Below, one piece after another: positions 1-5,944 of a stretch of 5,944 nucleotides of DNA. The notes under the pieces are model-generated. The model was not told the DNA's origin, did not search any database, and saw only the letters and a list, made by a program, of their open reading frames with translations. Position 1 is the stretch's first letter, and the number at the start of each line of letters is the position of its first letter. The stretch spans positions 1 to 5,944 of the forward strand of contig CAMNHD010000112.1 of NCBI GenBank assembly GCA_946538875.1, written 5' to 3'. The DNA comes from an uncultured Treponema sp. (GTDB taxonomy: Bacteria > Spirochaetota > Spirochaetia > Treponematales > Treponemataceae). Made by a program: the position numbers and the translations under genes.

Positions 1-31
1 GTTTAAGATTAGATTTAGCTGAATCAGCCAC

Positions 32-81
32 TTGACTATTGATTTTTATTGCTAAATTAGTTATTTTAAGATGAATATAAT
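32..81 (+). promoter_or_regulatory. Putative promoter region of the V-ATPase operon
   Basis: The leader before the first gene is much richer in A and T than the coding sequence and contains several sigma-70-like hexamers. A perfect TATAAT lies at 76-81, which would start transcription near base 88 and leave a leader just long enough to hold the ribosome binding site. Its upstream partner is poor: TTGCTA at 49-54 is 21 bases away. A second pairing is TTGATT (39-44) with TATTTT (62-67) at 17 bases. A third is TTGACT (32-37) with TAAATT (53-58) at 15 bases. AT-rich DNA produces such matches by chance, so the region is a reasonable promoter location but the exact hexamers are uncertain. Confidence 0.4.
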
Positions 82-90
82 ATTTATTTA

Positions 91-96
91 GGGAGG
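91..96 (+). promoter_or_regulatory. Ribosome binding site of subunit E gene
   Basis: GGGAGG lies 5 bases before the ATG at 102 and is a close match to the Shine-Dalgarno consensus. It supports the chosen start of the first gene. Confidence 0.75.
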
Positions 97-101
97 TCGC
101 G

Positions 102-812
102 ATGGACGTCCAAGTGCAGGAGTTGATCGACAAGATCAAAAAAGATGGTGTGGCTAGTGCAGAGTCTGCTGCCCAGGACATCATTTCCACAGCCGAAAAA
201 AAGGCTGCTTCCATAATAAAGGAAGCTAATGAAAAGGCTGAGGCTATAATAGAAAATGCCAAGGCAGAAACAGCTCGCCTGGAGAAGGCCAGCAATGATG
301 CTATCGAGCAGGCGGGACGCAATCTCCTGCTTTCGTTCAGGGAAGGCATAAACCGCCAGTTGTCTGCAATTGTAAGTGCAGAGACTGAGAAGGCCTTTGA
401 CAAGGACGTGCTCAAGAAGCTGGTTCCAGAAACCGTAAAGGCATGGGCCGCTTCGCCGGATGCATCCGACCTTGCCGTTCTGCTTCCGCCAAAGAGTCTT
501 AAGGAACTTGAGTCATCTCTCATGACTGCCCTCAAGACTCAGATTTCCAAGGGACTTGAGCTTAAGAGCGATGATTCCCTGGCTACTGGCTTTAGAATCG
601 GTTCCAAGGACGGAGCCGCCTTCTACGACTTCAGCGCGGAAGAACTTGCCTCCCTGTTCAGTGCCTATCTTAATCCTAAGACAACTGAAATCATGCGCAG
701 GGCCGCAGAGGGACTTCCTGCAGAGGAAAAGACCGGTGACGCCGGAGATGTTCAGGAAAAGCCTGCTGTACGCCGCGGAAGAAAAGCCACCGCAGCCAAG
801 GATTCAGAGTAA
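102..812 (+). CDS. atpE: V-type ATP synthase subunit E (peripheral stalk)
   Basis: This 236-residue protein is the likely stator stalk subunit that links the A/B head to membrane subunit I and resists rotor torque. Residues about 5-80 are highly charged, Ala-rich and helical, with Ile-Ile pairs at 27-28, 38-39 and 49-50 and Ala at 31, 42 and 53. That is an exact 11-residue period typical of the right-handed coiled coil of V-ATPase stalks. Residues about 85-200 form the mixed globular C-terminal domain, which in this family binds the top of the head. The protein is longer than the roughly 190-200 residues usual for archaeal E because of a low-complexity tail (about 206-236) with Arg-Arg-Gly-Arg-Lys at 224-228. 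It is the first gene of the operon, and GGGAGG fixes the start. Identification rests on the stalk-like N-terminus, the length and the position before A and B; primary sequence in this family is weakly conserved. Confidence 0.88.
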   Translation: MDVQVQELIDKIKKDGVASAESAAQDIISTAEKKAASIIKEANEKAEAIIENAKAETARLEKASNDAIEQAGRNLLLSFREGINRQLSAIVSAETEKAFDKDVLKKLVPETVKAWAASPDASDLAVLLPPKSLKELESSLMTALKTQISKGLELKSDDSLATGFRIGSKDGAAFYDFSAEELASLFSAYLNPKTTEIMRRAAEGLPAEEKTGDAGDVQEKPAVRRGRKATAAKDSE

Positions 813-813
813 T

Positions 814-819
814 AAGGAA
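814..819 (+). promoter_or_regulatory. Ribosome binding site supporting a GTG start
   Basis: AAGGAA lies 9 bases before the GTG at 829, directly after the stop codon of the subunit E gene. An in-frame TAA at 826-828 immediately precedes the GTG, so no earlier start is possible. The next in-frame Met is residue 39, which would remove the conserved-looking N-terminus. Together these make GTG the start. Confidence 0.65.
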
Positions 820-828
820 TCAGTATAA

Positions 829-1377
829 GTGGAACACCTGTATTATTTAGTGTCACAGCTTCCTGCATTCTCAAGCGATGGTGAAAGCAATGCCAAACTT
901 CCAATCACCACGGCTTATTTTAAGGATTTGTGCTCCCGCTTTATGTCCGAAAAGGACAACCGGATTGCACAGAACCTTTCACTTGAGCCGCCAAGGGAAG
1001 TCTGCTGCACAGGTTCCGCCTTCCTTGACGAATGGTACACCAAGGAGCGCAACCTACGCTTTGCACTGGCCCAGGTCCGTGCCCTTAAGATGAAGAAGGA
1101 AGTGAAAGATGTGCCGATTACTACCGACGGTGAGGTGATTCAGGCTGCAAGGACGGCAACTGGCATGGACAGTCCTCTGAGTGCCGAACAGTTCTTGAAT
1201 TCTTACCGCATGACTGTGTTGGATAAGATTGCCCCGCTTGACCAGTTTTCCGTTGATGCGGTTTACAATTACGGTCTCAGGCTTATGCTTGTTGAGCGCA
1301 TGAAAAAGTTCAACAGGGACGAGGGCCTGGCATCTTATCACAAAATATATGAAGAAATTCTTGGAGAAAATAAATGA
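829..1377 (+). CDS. DUF2764-like V-ATPase-associated protein
   Basis: This soluble protein of 182 residues has no signal peptide or membrane segment. It begins with Tyr-Tyr-Leu-Val-x-x-Leu-Pro (residues 5-12), which I recognise as the N-terminal pattern of the DUF2764 family. From memory, members of that family sit between subunits E and A in V-ATPase operons of spirochaetes, Chlamydia and Bacteroidetes. The rest looks mainly helical. A charged aromatic stretch (Phe65 to Lys90, with Trp69, Arg74, Arg77 and Arg84) and a C-terminal helix (about 140-178) stand out. The role is not established. Because the visible cluster has no recognisable subunit C gene, the protein may be the shaft-to-ring coupler equivalent to subunit C, or an assembly factor; this is inference. 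It lies 16 bases after the E gene, starts with GTG, and its last 4 bases overlap the subunit A start, which suggests translational coupling. Confidence 0.75.
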   Translation: MEHLYYLVSQLPAFSSDGESNAKLPITTAYFKDLCSRFMSEKDNRIAQNLSLEPPREVCCTGSAFLDEWYTKERNLRFALAQVRALKMKKEVKDVPITTDGEVIQAARTATGMDSPLSAEQFLNSYRMTVLDKIAPLDQFSVDAVYNYGLRLMLVERMKKFNRDEGLASYHKIYEEILGENK

Positions 1378-3143
1378 CTGAAACGAAAGGCAAGGTAGTT
1401 GCCGTCAACGGAAATATGGTTTCCGTAGAGTTTGACGGCCATGTATCCCTGAATGAAGTGGGCTTTGTCAACGTAGACGGCCAGAAACTTAAGGGTGAAG
1501 TCATCCGTATCCGCGGCAACACTGCCCAGATGCAGATTTATGAAATGACCAAGGGTGTTTCCACAGAATGTTCTGTAGAATTCACCGGAGATTTGCTTTC
1601 TGTGGAAGTGGGACCTGGTCTGCTTGGACAGGTCTACGATGGTCTGCAGAATCCTCTGCCTCTTTTGGCTGAACATTCCGGCTACTTCCTGCAGCGCGGT
1701 GTGTATCTTCCTGCTCTTGATGACAAAAAGCTTTGGGAATTCACTCCGACGGTCCAGCCTGGCGACAAGGAGATGGCCGGTGATTCTGTCGGTACAGTCC
1801 CTGAAGGTGCGTTCACCCACAAGATTCAGGTGCCTTATGGATTCCTTGGTACTTATACCGTCAAGAAGATTGTTCCTGCAGGTTCCTACAAGATTCACGA
1901 TACAATCGCGACTCTTGTTGACGAAAAGGGAAAGAGCGTCAACATCTGCATGAGCTTCAAGTGGCCTGTAAAGCGTGCCGTGAACTGCTATGCGGAGCGT
2001 CTGCGTCCGGTGGAGCCTATGGTGACAAAAGTGCGTCTTATCGACACATTCTTCCCTGTTGCCCGTGGAGGTACATATTGTATACCTGGACCTTTCGGCG
2101 CAGGAAAGACTGTTCTGCAGCACACCACAAGCCGTAATGCCGATGTGGACATTGTAATCGTCGCGGCATGTGGAGAGCGTGCGGGTGAAGTTGTCGAAAC
2201 CCTTACCGAATTCCCGGAACTTAAGGACCCTCGTACCGGCCGCACTCTTATGGAGCGCACAATAATCATCTGCAATACATCTTCCATGCCGGTTGCTTCG
2301 CGTGAAGCTTCCGTCTACACCGGTGTGACGCTTGCGGAGTACTACCGCCAGATGGGACTTCATGTCCTGCTGCTTGCTGACTCTACATCCCGTTGGGCAC
2401 AGGCTATGCGCGAAATGTCTGGCCGCCTGGAAGAGATTCCTGGCGAGGAAGCATTCCCTGCCTACCTTGAAAGTACCATCGCTTCGTTCTACGAGCGTGC
2501 TGGTATCGTAAAGCTCCGCGACGGTTCAACCGGTTCGGTTACAATCGGCGGTACAGTTTCTCCGGCAGGCGGTAACTTTGAGGAACCTGTCACCCAGGCA
2601 ACACTTAAGGTTGTCGGTGCATTCCACGGTCTGAGCCGTGAACGTTCTGATGCACGCCGTTACCCTGCAATCGACCCGCTGGACTCATGGTCAAAGTATC
2701 AGCCTGTCATCAACCCCAAGCTTGTGGCATATGCGCGTAATATTTACCGCCTTGGCTCCGAGGTCAACCAGATGATGAAGGTCGTCGGTGAGGAAGGTAC
2801 TTCTCAGGACGACTTTGTCACATATCTCAAGAGTGAATTCCTTGATGCTGTTTACATGCAGCAGGACAGCTTTGACGAGATTGAAGGCGCAACCTCTCCG
2901 GAAAGACAGCGCTATGTGTTCCGCAAGATTATCGGAATCCTTGGCTCAAGTTTCAAATTCACGGAAAAGGACGAAGCCCGTTCATTCTTCAACAAACTGC
3001 GCCAGAGCTTTACGGACATGAACTACTCTGTCTACAACAGTGATGAGTTCAGACAGCACGAAACTGAAGTGGATGCCCTGCTTTCAGAAAATGCTGCCGG
3101 AGTTAGTGATGAAGTCACAGAACTTCTCAAGGACGGTGAGTAA
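1374..3143 (+). CDS. atpA: V-type ATP synthase subunit A (catalytic)
   Basis: This is the catalytic subunit of the V1 head, which binds and hydrolyses or makes ATP. At 589 residues it has the family's usual length. In order it shows an N-terminal beta-barrel (about 1-70), the A-type bulge or insertion (about 110-195) and the nucleotide-binding domain. Walker A is GPFGAGKT at residues 239-246 (Lys245, Thr246). The catalytic glutamate is most likely Glu268 in ACGERAGE. Walker B is [10 protein letters not shown] at 332-341 (Asp336). The alpha/beta family signature [10 protein letters not shown] follows at 431-440, then a helical C-terminal domain. GERAGE replaces the GERGNE seen in archaeal and eukaryotic A subunits; I recall it as normal for the spirochaete/Chlamydia group. 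The start is set by GGAG (1363-1366) 7 bases upstream and the ATGA overlap with the previous stop. The last base is shared with the B start codon. All expected catalytic motifs are intact. Confidence 0.97.
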   Translation: MTETKGKVVAVNGNMVSVEFDGHVSLNEVGFVNVDGQKLKGEVIRIRGNTAQMQIYEMTKGVSTECSVEFTGDLLSVEVGPGLLGQVYDGLQNPLPLLAEHSGYFLQRGVYLPALDDKKLWEFTPTVQPGDKEMAGDSVGTVPEGAFTHKIQVPYGFLGTYTVKKIVPAGSYKIHDTIATLVDEKGKSVNICMSFKWPVKRAVNCYAERLRPVEPMVTKVRLIDTFFPVARGGTYCIPGPFGAGKTVLQHTTSRNADVDIVIVAACGERAGEVVETLTEFPELKDPRTGRTLMERTIIICNTSSMPVASREASVYTGVTLAEYYRQMGLHVLLLADSTSRWAQAMREMSGRLEEIPGEEAFPAYLESTIASFYERAGIVKLRDGSTGSVTIGGTVSPAGGNFEEPVTQATLKVVGAFHGLSRERSDARRYPAIDPLDSWSKYQPVINPKLVAYARNIYRLGSEVNQMMKVVGEEGTSQDDFVTYLKSEFLDAVYMQQDSFDEIEGATSPERQRYVFRKIIGILGSSFKFTEKDEARSFFNKLRQSFTDMNYSVYNSDEFRQHETEVDALLSENAAGVSDEVTELLKDGE

Positions 3144-4438
3144 TGAATAAGGTTTACAGCAAAATTGAAAGTATAAACGGAAGCGTCATCACTGTGCGCG
3201 CAAAGGGCGTCAAGCTCAACGAACTTGCCGAGATAACTACCCGCTTCGGTAAGTCTCTCGCCGAGGTGAACAAGATCGACGGTGATCTGGTGTCGCTTCA
3301 GGTCTTTGCAGGTGGACGTGGTGTTGCAACCAATGACCAGATCCGCTTCCTGGGCCATGAGCTCAAGGTTTCGTTCAGCGACAATCTGCTTGGCCGCATC
3401 TTCAACGGTTCCGCAGAGCCCCGTGACCATGGTCCGGCCCTTGTGGACAACCTTGTTGAGATCGGAGGTCCTTCTGTCAACCCGTCAAAGCGTATCAAGC
3501 CGGACAAGATGATCCGCACTGGTATTCCTATGATTGACGTCTTCAACACCCTGGTCCGCTCCCAGAAGCTGCCTATCTTCTCCATTTCCGGAGAACCCTA
3601 CAACCAGCTGCTTGCACGCATCGCCATGCAGGCAGAGGTCGACGTAATTGTTCTTGGCGGAATGGGGCTCAAGTATGATGACTATCTGTACTTCAAGAAT
3701 ACTCTGGAAGAGGGTGGTGCTCTCAGCAAGACGGTCATGTTTGTCCACACAGCGGCAGACCCGACTGTTGAGTGTATGAAGATTCCTGACCTTTCTCTTG
3801 CAGTTGCCGAGCAGTTCGCACTCCAGGGAAAGAACGTACTGGTTCTTCTTACCGATATGACTAACTTTGCGGACTCCATGAAGGAAATCGCAATTACTCA
3901 GGAACAGGTTCCTTCAAACCGCGGTTACCCTGGTGACCTGTATTCCCAGTTGGCAAGCCGTTACGAAAAGGCCGTAGACTTTGCGGACTCAGGTTCGGTC
4001 ACGATTCTTGCCGTAACCACAATGCCCGGCGATGATGTTACGCATCCGGTCCCGGACAACACCGGTTACATCACAGAGGGACAGTACTACCTTAAGGGTG
4101 GACACATTGAGCCGTTCGGTTCTCTTTCCCGTCTTAAGCAGCAGGTCAACGGAAAAACCCGCAAGGATCACCGTGCACTGATGGATGGTATGATCCGCCT
4201 CTATGCCCAGTACAAGGATACCCTGGAAAAGAAGTCCATGGGATTCAATATGTCTGCATGGGACGAGAAGCTTTTGAAATATGGTGAATTGTTCGAGGCC
4301 AAGATGATGGATCTTTCCATCAACATTCCGCTTGAAGCAGCACTGGACAGTGGTTGGAAGATTCTTTCCCAGTGCTTTGAAAAGCAGGAGACAGGTCTCA
4401 AGACTGAACTGATCGAACAGTTCTGGCCAAAGGACTAA
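3143..4438 (+). CDS. atpB: V-type ATP synthase subunit B (non-catalytic)
   Basis: This protein of 431 residues alternates with A in the A3B3 head and completes the catalytic sites at the A/B interface. The N-terminal barrel (about 1-75) is followed by a RecA-like domain and a helical C-terminus ending in Phe-Trp-Pro-Lys-Asp. The position of the P-loop holds SISGEPYNQ (147-155), which lacks the GKT/S of Walker A, as expected for a non-catalytic subunit. The PFGSLSRL region (about 324-331) is a shortened form of the alpha/beta signature; Arg330 corresponds to the SLSR arginine that acts as arginine finger in other B subunits. The protein is somewhat shorter than the roughly 460 residues of archaeal B. 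The TAATG junction shares one base with the A stop codon. AAGGA (3129-3133) lies 9 bases before the ATG, inside the end of the A gene, so initiation is probably coupled to A translation. Confidence 0.96.
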   Translation: MNKVYSKIESINGSVITVRAKGVKLNELAEITTRFGKSLAEVNKIDGDLVSLQVFAGGRGVATNDQIRFLGHELKVSFSDNLLGRIFNGSAEPRDHGPALVDNLVEIGGPSVNPSKRIKPDKMIRTGIPMIDVFNTLVRSQKLPIFSISGEPYNQLLARIAMQAEVDVIVLGGMGLKYDDYLYFKNTLEEGGALSKTVMFVHTAADPTVECMKIPDLSLAVAEQFALQGKNVLVLLTDMTNFADSMKEIAITQEQVPSNRGYPGDLYSQLASRYEKAVDFADSGSVTILAVTTMPGDDVTHPVPDNTGYITEGQYYLKGGHIEPFGSLSRLKQQVNGKTRKDHRALMDGMIRLYAQYKDTLEKKSMGFNMSAWDEKLLKYGELFEAKMMDLSINIPLEAALDSGWKILSQCFEKQETGLKTELIEQFWPKD

Positions 4439-4455
4439 TATTGGAGAATTACTGA

Positions 4456-5154
4456 ATGGCAAAATTAAAGCTGACAAAAAATGAGCAGAAGGCACAGAAG
4501 GATGCGCTTAAGATGTATCAGCGCTATCTTCCTACGCTCACGCTCAAGAAACAGCAGTTGCAGTCAGAAATTCGCACCATTGATGAAAAAGCCAAGGCCG
4601 TGAGAGCTGAAAAGAAGGCTCTTGAGGAGGATTTCCAGAAGTGGATTTCCGTCTTTGGTGAAAAAGATGCCTTTAAGCCCGGTATGGTGACGGTAAAGAA
4701 TATCCGTAAGGGCTGGGGTAACATTGCAGGTGTTAAGATTCCTGTTTACGAGGGCGCAGATTTTGGCCGTGGAGACTACGACCTTTATTCCACGCCTTTG
4801 TGGATAGACATGGCTGCAGACCGCATGGAAAAAGAGCTTGAGTTGGATTTGCAGGCGGAAGTCCTTGACGAGCAGGTAAGACTGCTCAATCAGGAACTTA
4901 GAACGACCAGCCAGAGGGTTAATCTCTTTGAAAAGGTCAAGATTCCTGAAACAAAGGCCAATATCAAGAAAATAGGTATCTTCCTGGGTGACGAGCAGGT
5001 TGCTGCTGTAGTCCGCTCGAAGATTTCAAAGAAGAAGCTCCAGGCTGTGACAGATTCTGCCAATGCCGCTGCTGAGGAAGCAAAGCTTGCTGTTCAGACT
5101 GCAAAGTCCGGCCGCAGGCTTAGCGCTGCCGGAAAAAAGAAGGAGGCTGAGTAA
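4456..5154 (+). CDS. atpD: V-type ATP synthase subunit D (central rotor shaft)
   Basis: This subunit forms the central stalk that turns inside the A3B3 head. The 232 residues give a long N-terminal helix (about 5-68, rich in Lys, Gln and Leu), a shorter beta-containing middle (about 73-115) and a long C-terminal helical part. TSQRVNLFEKVKIP at about 151-164 matches the Arg-Val-Asn-x-x-Glu-x-x-x-Ile-Pro pattern of subunit D. The two helices would pair as an antiparallel coiled coil. The protein is longer than the roughly 200-215 residues usual for the family because of an Ala/Lys/Arg-rich tail (about 199-232, with Gly-Arg-Arg at 219-221 and three Lys at 227-229). GGAG (4443-4446) lies 9 bases before the ATG, and the gap after the B gene is 17 bases. 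The stop codon shares one base with the subunit I start. No separate subunit F gene, the usual partner of D, lies beside it. Confidence 0.93.
   Translation: MAKLKLTKNEQKAQKDALKMYQRYLPTLTLKKQQLQSEIRTIDEKAKAVRAEKKALEEDFQKWISVFGEKDAFKPGMVTVKNIRKGWGNIAGVKIPVYEGADFGRGDYDLYSTPLWIDMAADRMEKELELDLQAEVLDEQVRLLNQELRTTSQRVNLFEKVKIPETKANIKKIGIFLGDEQVAAVVRSKISKKKLQAVTDSANAAAEEAKLAVQTAKSGRRLSAAGKKKEAE
5141..5146 (+). promoter_or_regulatory. Ribosome binding site of subunit I gene
   Basis: AGGAGG lies inside the last codons of the subunit D gene, 7 bases before the ATG at 5154. It is one of the two strongest Shine-Dalgarno matches in the window and fixes the start of the truncated downstream gene. Confidence 0.75.
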
Positions 5155-5944
5155 TGTCTATAGTAAAGATGAAAAAAGTCTCCATTGTGGTGCTGAATTC
5201 CGAACGCAAGGCTTCCCTCAAAAAACTTAGGGAAGTGGGACTTGTCCACCTTGAGACGCTTGAGGGCAAAGGACCTGTTCTCGCTTCCTACAGGGAGACT
5301 TCATCCCGTCTTGACAAGGCTATTGCTATTGTTGAGGAGATTAAGCTTCCGAAAAAAGAAGCCAGGCACTTGGTTCAAAAGAAGCTGTCCAACCAGGAAG
5401 CGGAACGCAGGGCTGATGAAATTGTCAGTCTCAGCGACAGAAAGAAGTCTCTTCTCGACTCAATCAACCAGAATGTTCAGGAGCTGGACCGCTTTACCAA
5501 GTGGGGAACAGTCAATCCCGATGATTTTGCATATCTGGCTGGAAAGGGAATTTTCCTTTATATGTACGAGATTCCGCTGGAAAAATATGCGCTGGTCGGT
5601 GAAAACTGCCGCACAATTCTGGTGAACTCTGTGGGTAAGATTGCCCGCTTTATGCTGATTTCCGAGTCGGAACTCACGGAACGCCCTGCAGGTCTTCCTC
5701 CGGAGGCTTATGCAGTTCCTCTGCCGGAAAAGTCTTCCGATGCTATTTCATCAGAGGTCATTGAGGCGGAAAAGGAGATTTCCTCTATAGAAAAGAAGCT
5801 TGCCGCATGCAAGGAATACCGTGACGGTATGGATGCCTACCGGAAAGTGCTTGCAAAACAGATTGAATTCGAATCTGTCTATTCAGGCATGGGAAGGGAA
5901 GAAGATGCCCCTGATGCCGCAAAATCCGCAAAGGCTCTGGAGTC
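5154..5944 (+). CDS. atpI: V-type ATP synthase subunit I, 5' partial
   Basis: The frame stays open from ATG 5154 to the window edge, giving 263 complete codons of a protein that is normally about 600-650 residues. Subunit I (the a-subunit of V-ATPases) is the membrane stator; its C-terminal membrane domain forms ion half-channels against the proteolipid ring, and its N-terminal cytoplasmic arm holds the peripheral stalks. Only the arm is present. It begins MSIVKMKKVSIVVL, then a helix with Leu-Lys-Lys-Leu-Arg-Glu-Val-Gly-Leu-Val-His-Leu (22-33), the typical opening of this family. A charged coiled-coil stretch follows (about 45-115), then a small alpha/beta lobe containing GIFLYMYEIP (132-141) and a second coiled coil (about 203-245). 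No transmembrane helix is reached. The start shares one base with the D stop codon and has AGGAGG upstream. The annotation is based on opening motif, architecture and position after D. Confidence 0.9.
   Translation, partial: MSIVKMKKVSIVVLNSERKASLKKLREVGLVHLETLEGKGPVLASYRETSSRLDKAIAIVEEIKLPKKEARHLVQKKLSNQEAERRADEIVSLSDRKKSLLDSINQNVQELDRFTKWGTVNPDDFAYLAGKGIFLYMYEIPLEKYALVGENCRTILVNSVGKIARFMLISESELTERPAGLPPEAYAVPLPEKSSDAISSEVIEAEKEISSIEKKLAACKEYRDGMDAYRKVLAKQIEFESVYSGMGREEDAPDAAKSAKALE

Noticed and set aside
1..101. 3' end of an upstream gene or an RNA gene in the leader
   Set aside because: No frame there looks coding, and no tRNA-like or terminator-like hairpin with a T-run was seen; it is best read as an intergenic promoter region.
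556..828. Plus-strand open frame of 90 codons overlapping the 3' part of the E gene
   Set aside because: It is out of frame with the E protein, has low-complexity composition and no good ribosome binding site; it is an alternative-frame artefact.
2088..2111. Possibility that the A and B genes encode F-type beta and alpha subunits
   Set aside because: The A protein has the long V/A-type insertion before GPFGAGKT, B lacks a P-loop, and the neighbours are E, D and I. F-type operons carry delta, gamma and epsilon instead.
1338..2363. Long open frame of 341 codons on the minus strand
   Set aside because: It lies antisense to the well-supported A gene, including its Walker A region. Its translation is rich in His, Arg, Cys and Thr without domain character, and it has no sensible start context. 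It is a shadow of codon bias in the A gene.
3989..4495. Minus-strand open frame of 168 codons across the B/D junction
   Set aside because: It is antisense to the end of B and the start of D, shows no recognisable domain, and both plus-strand genes are certain.
5131..5156. Slippery-looking A-AAA-AAG at the end of the D gene that might give a -1 frameshift into subunit I
   Set aside because: The heptamer at 5133-5139 is in the right phase, but the -1 frame meets TGA at 5148-5150, before the subunit I ATG. The downstream AGGAGG is simply the subunit I ribosome binding site, so no fusion or meaningful extension would result.
5242..5625. Plus-strand open frame of 127 codons within the subunit I gene
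   Set aside because: It is Arg- and Ser-rich and out of frame with subunit I, whose own frame is open from 5154 to the end with a strong ribosome binding site and a family-typical opening.

Overview
The window holds most of an operon for a bacterial V-type (A/V-type) ATPase, all on the plus strand. The gene order is subunit E, a DUF2764-like protein, subunit A, subunit B, subunit D and the start of subunit I. From memory, this order (E-unknown-A-B-D-I-K) is the arrangement in Treponema, Borrelia and Chlamydia. It differs from the archaeal, Thermus and Enterococcus clusters, which carry separate genes for C, F and G/H. The proteins also have the sequence style of that group: GPFGAGKT followed by ACGERAGE in A, and a shortened EPFGSLSRL signature in B. 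Moderate-GC coding sequence with an AT-rich leader, good Shine-Dalgarno sites and this gene order suggest a spirochaete, most likely a Treponema-like species. That assignment is inference, because the window has no rRNA or other phylogenetic marker.

Layout. Bases 1-101 are an AT-rich leader with promoter-like hexamers, two short dyads and a strong ribosome binding site. Subunit E (102-812) is the peripheral stalk protein and begins with a regular 11-residue coiled-coil repeat. A GTG-started 182-residue protein (829-1377) sits in the DUF2764 position. The catalytic subunit A (1374-3143) and the non-catalytic subunit B (3143-4438) build the hexameric head. Subunit D (4456-5154) is the central rotor shaft. 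Subunit I (from 5154, cut by the window edge) is the membrane stator; only its cytoplasmic N-terminal part is present. The proteolipid ring gene (subunit K) is expected beyond the right edge.

How they work together. A and B alternate around the D shaft, and ATP is bound and hydrolysed (or made) at A/B interfaces. D passes torque to the proteolipid ring, while E and I hold the head still against the membrane. The genes are tightly packed: 16-base gap, 4-base overlap, 1-base overlap, 17-base gap, 1-base overlap. No terminator-like structure was noticed between them, so one polycistronic message with translational coupling is likely. Nothing in the visible part settles whether the pump moves H+ or Na+, or which way it runs.

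I found no wholly new system. The main points of interest are the absence of recognisable C, F and G/H genes from the visible cluster, the DUF2764 protein that may cover one of these roles, the regular hendecad repeat in E, and the lysine/arginine/alanine-rich C-terminal tails on E and D.
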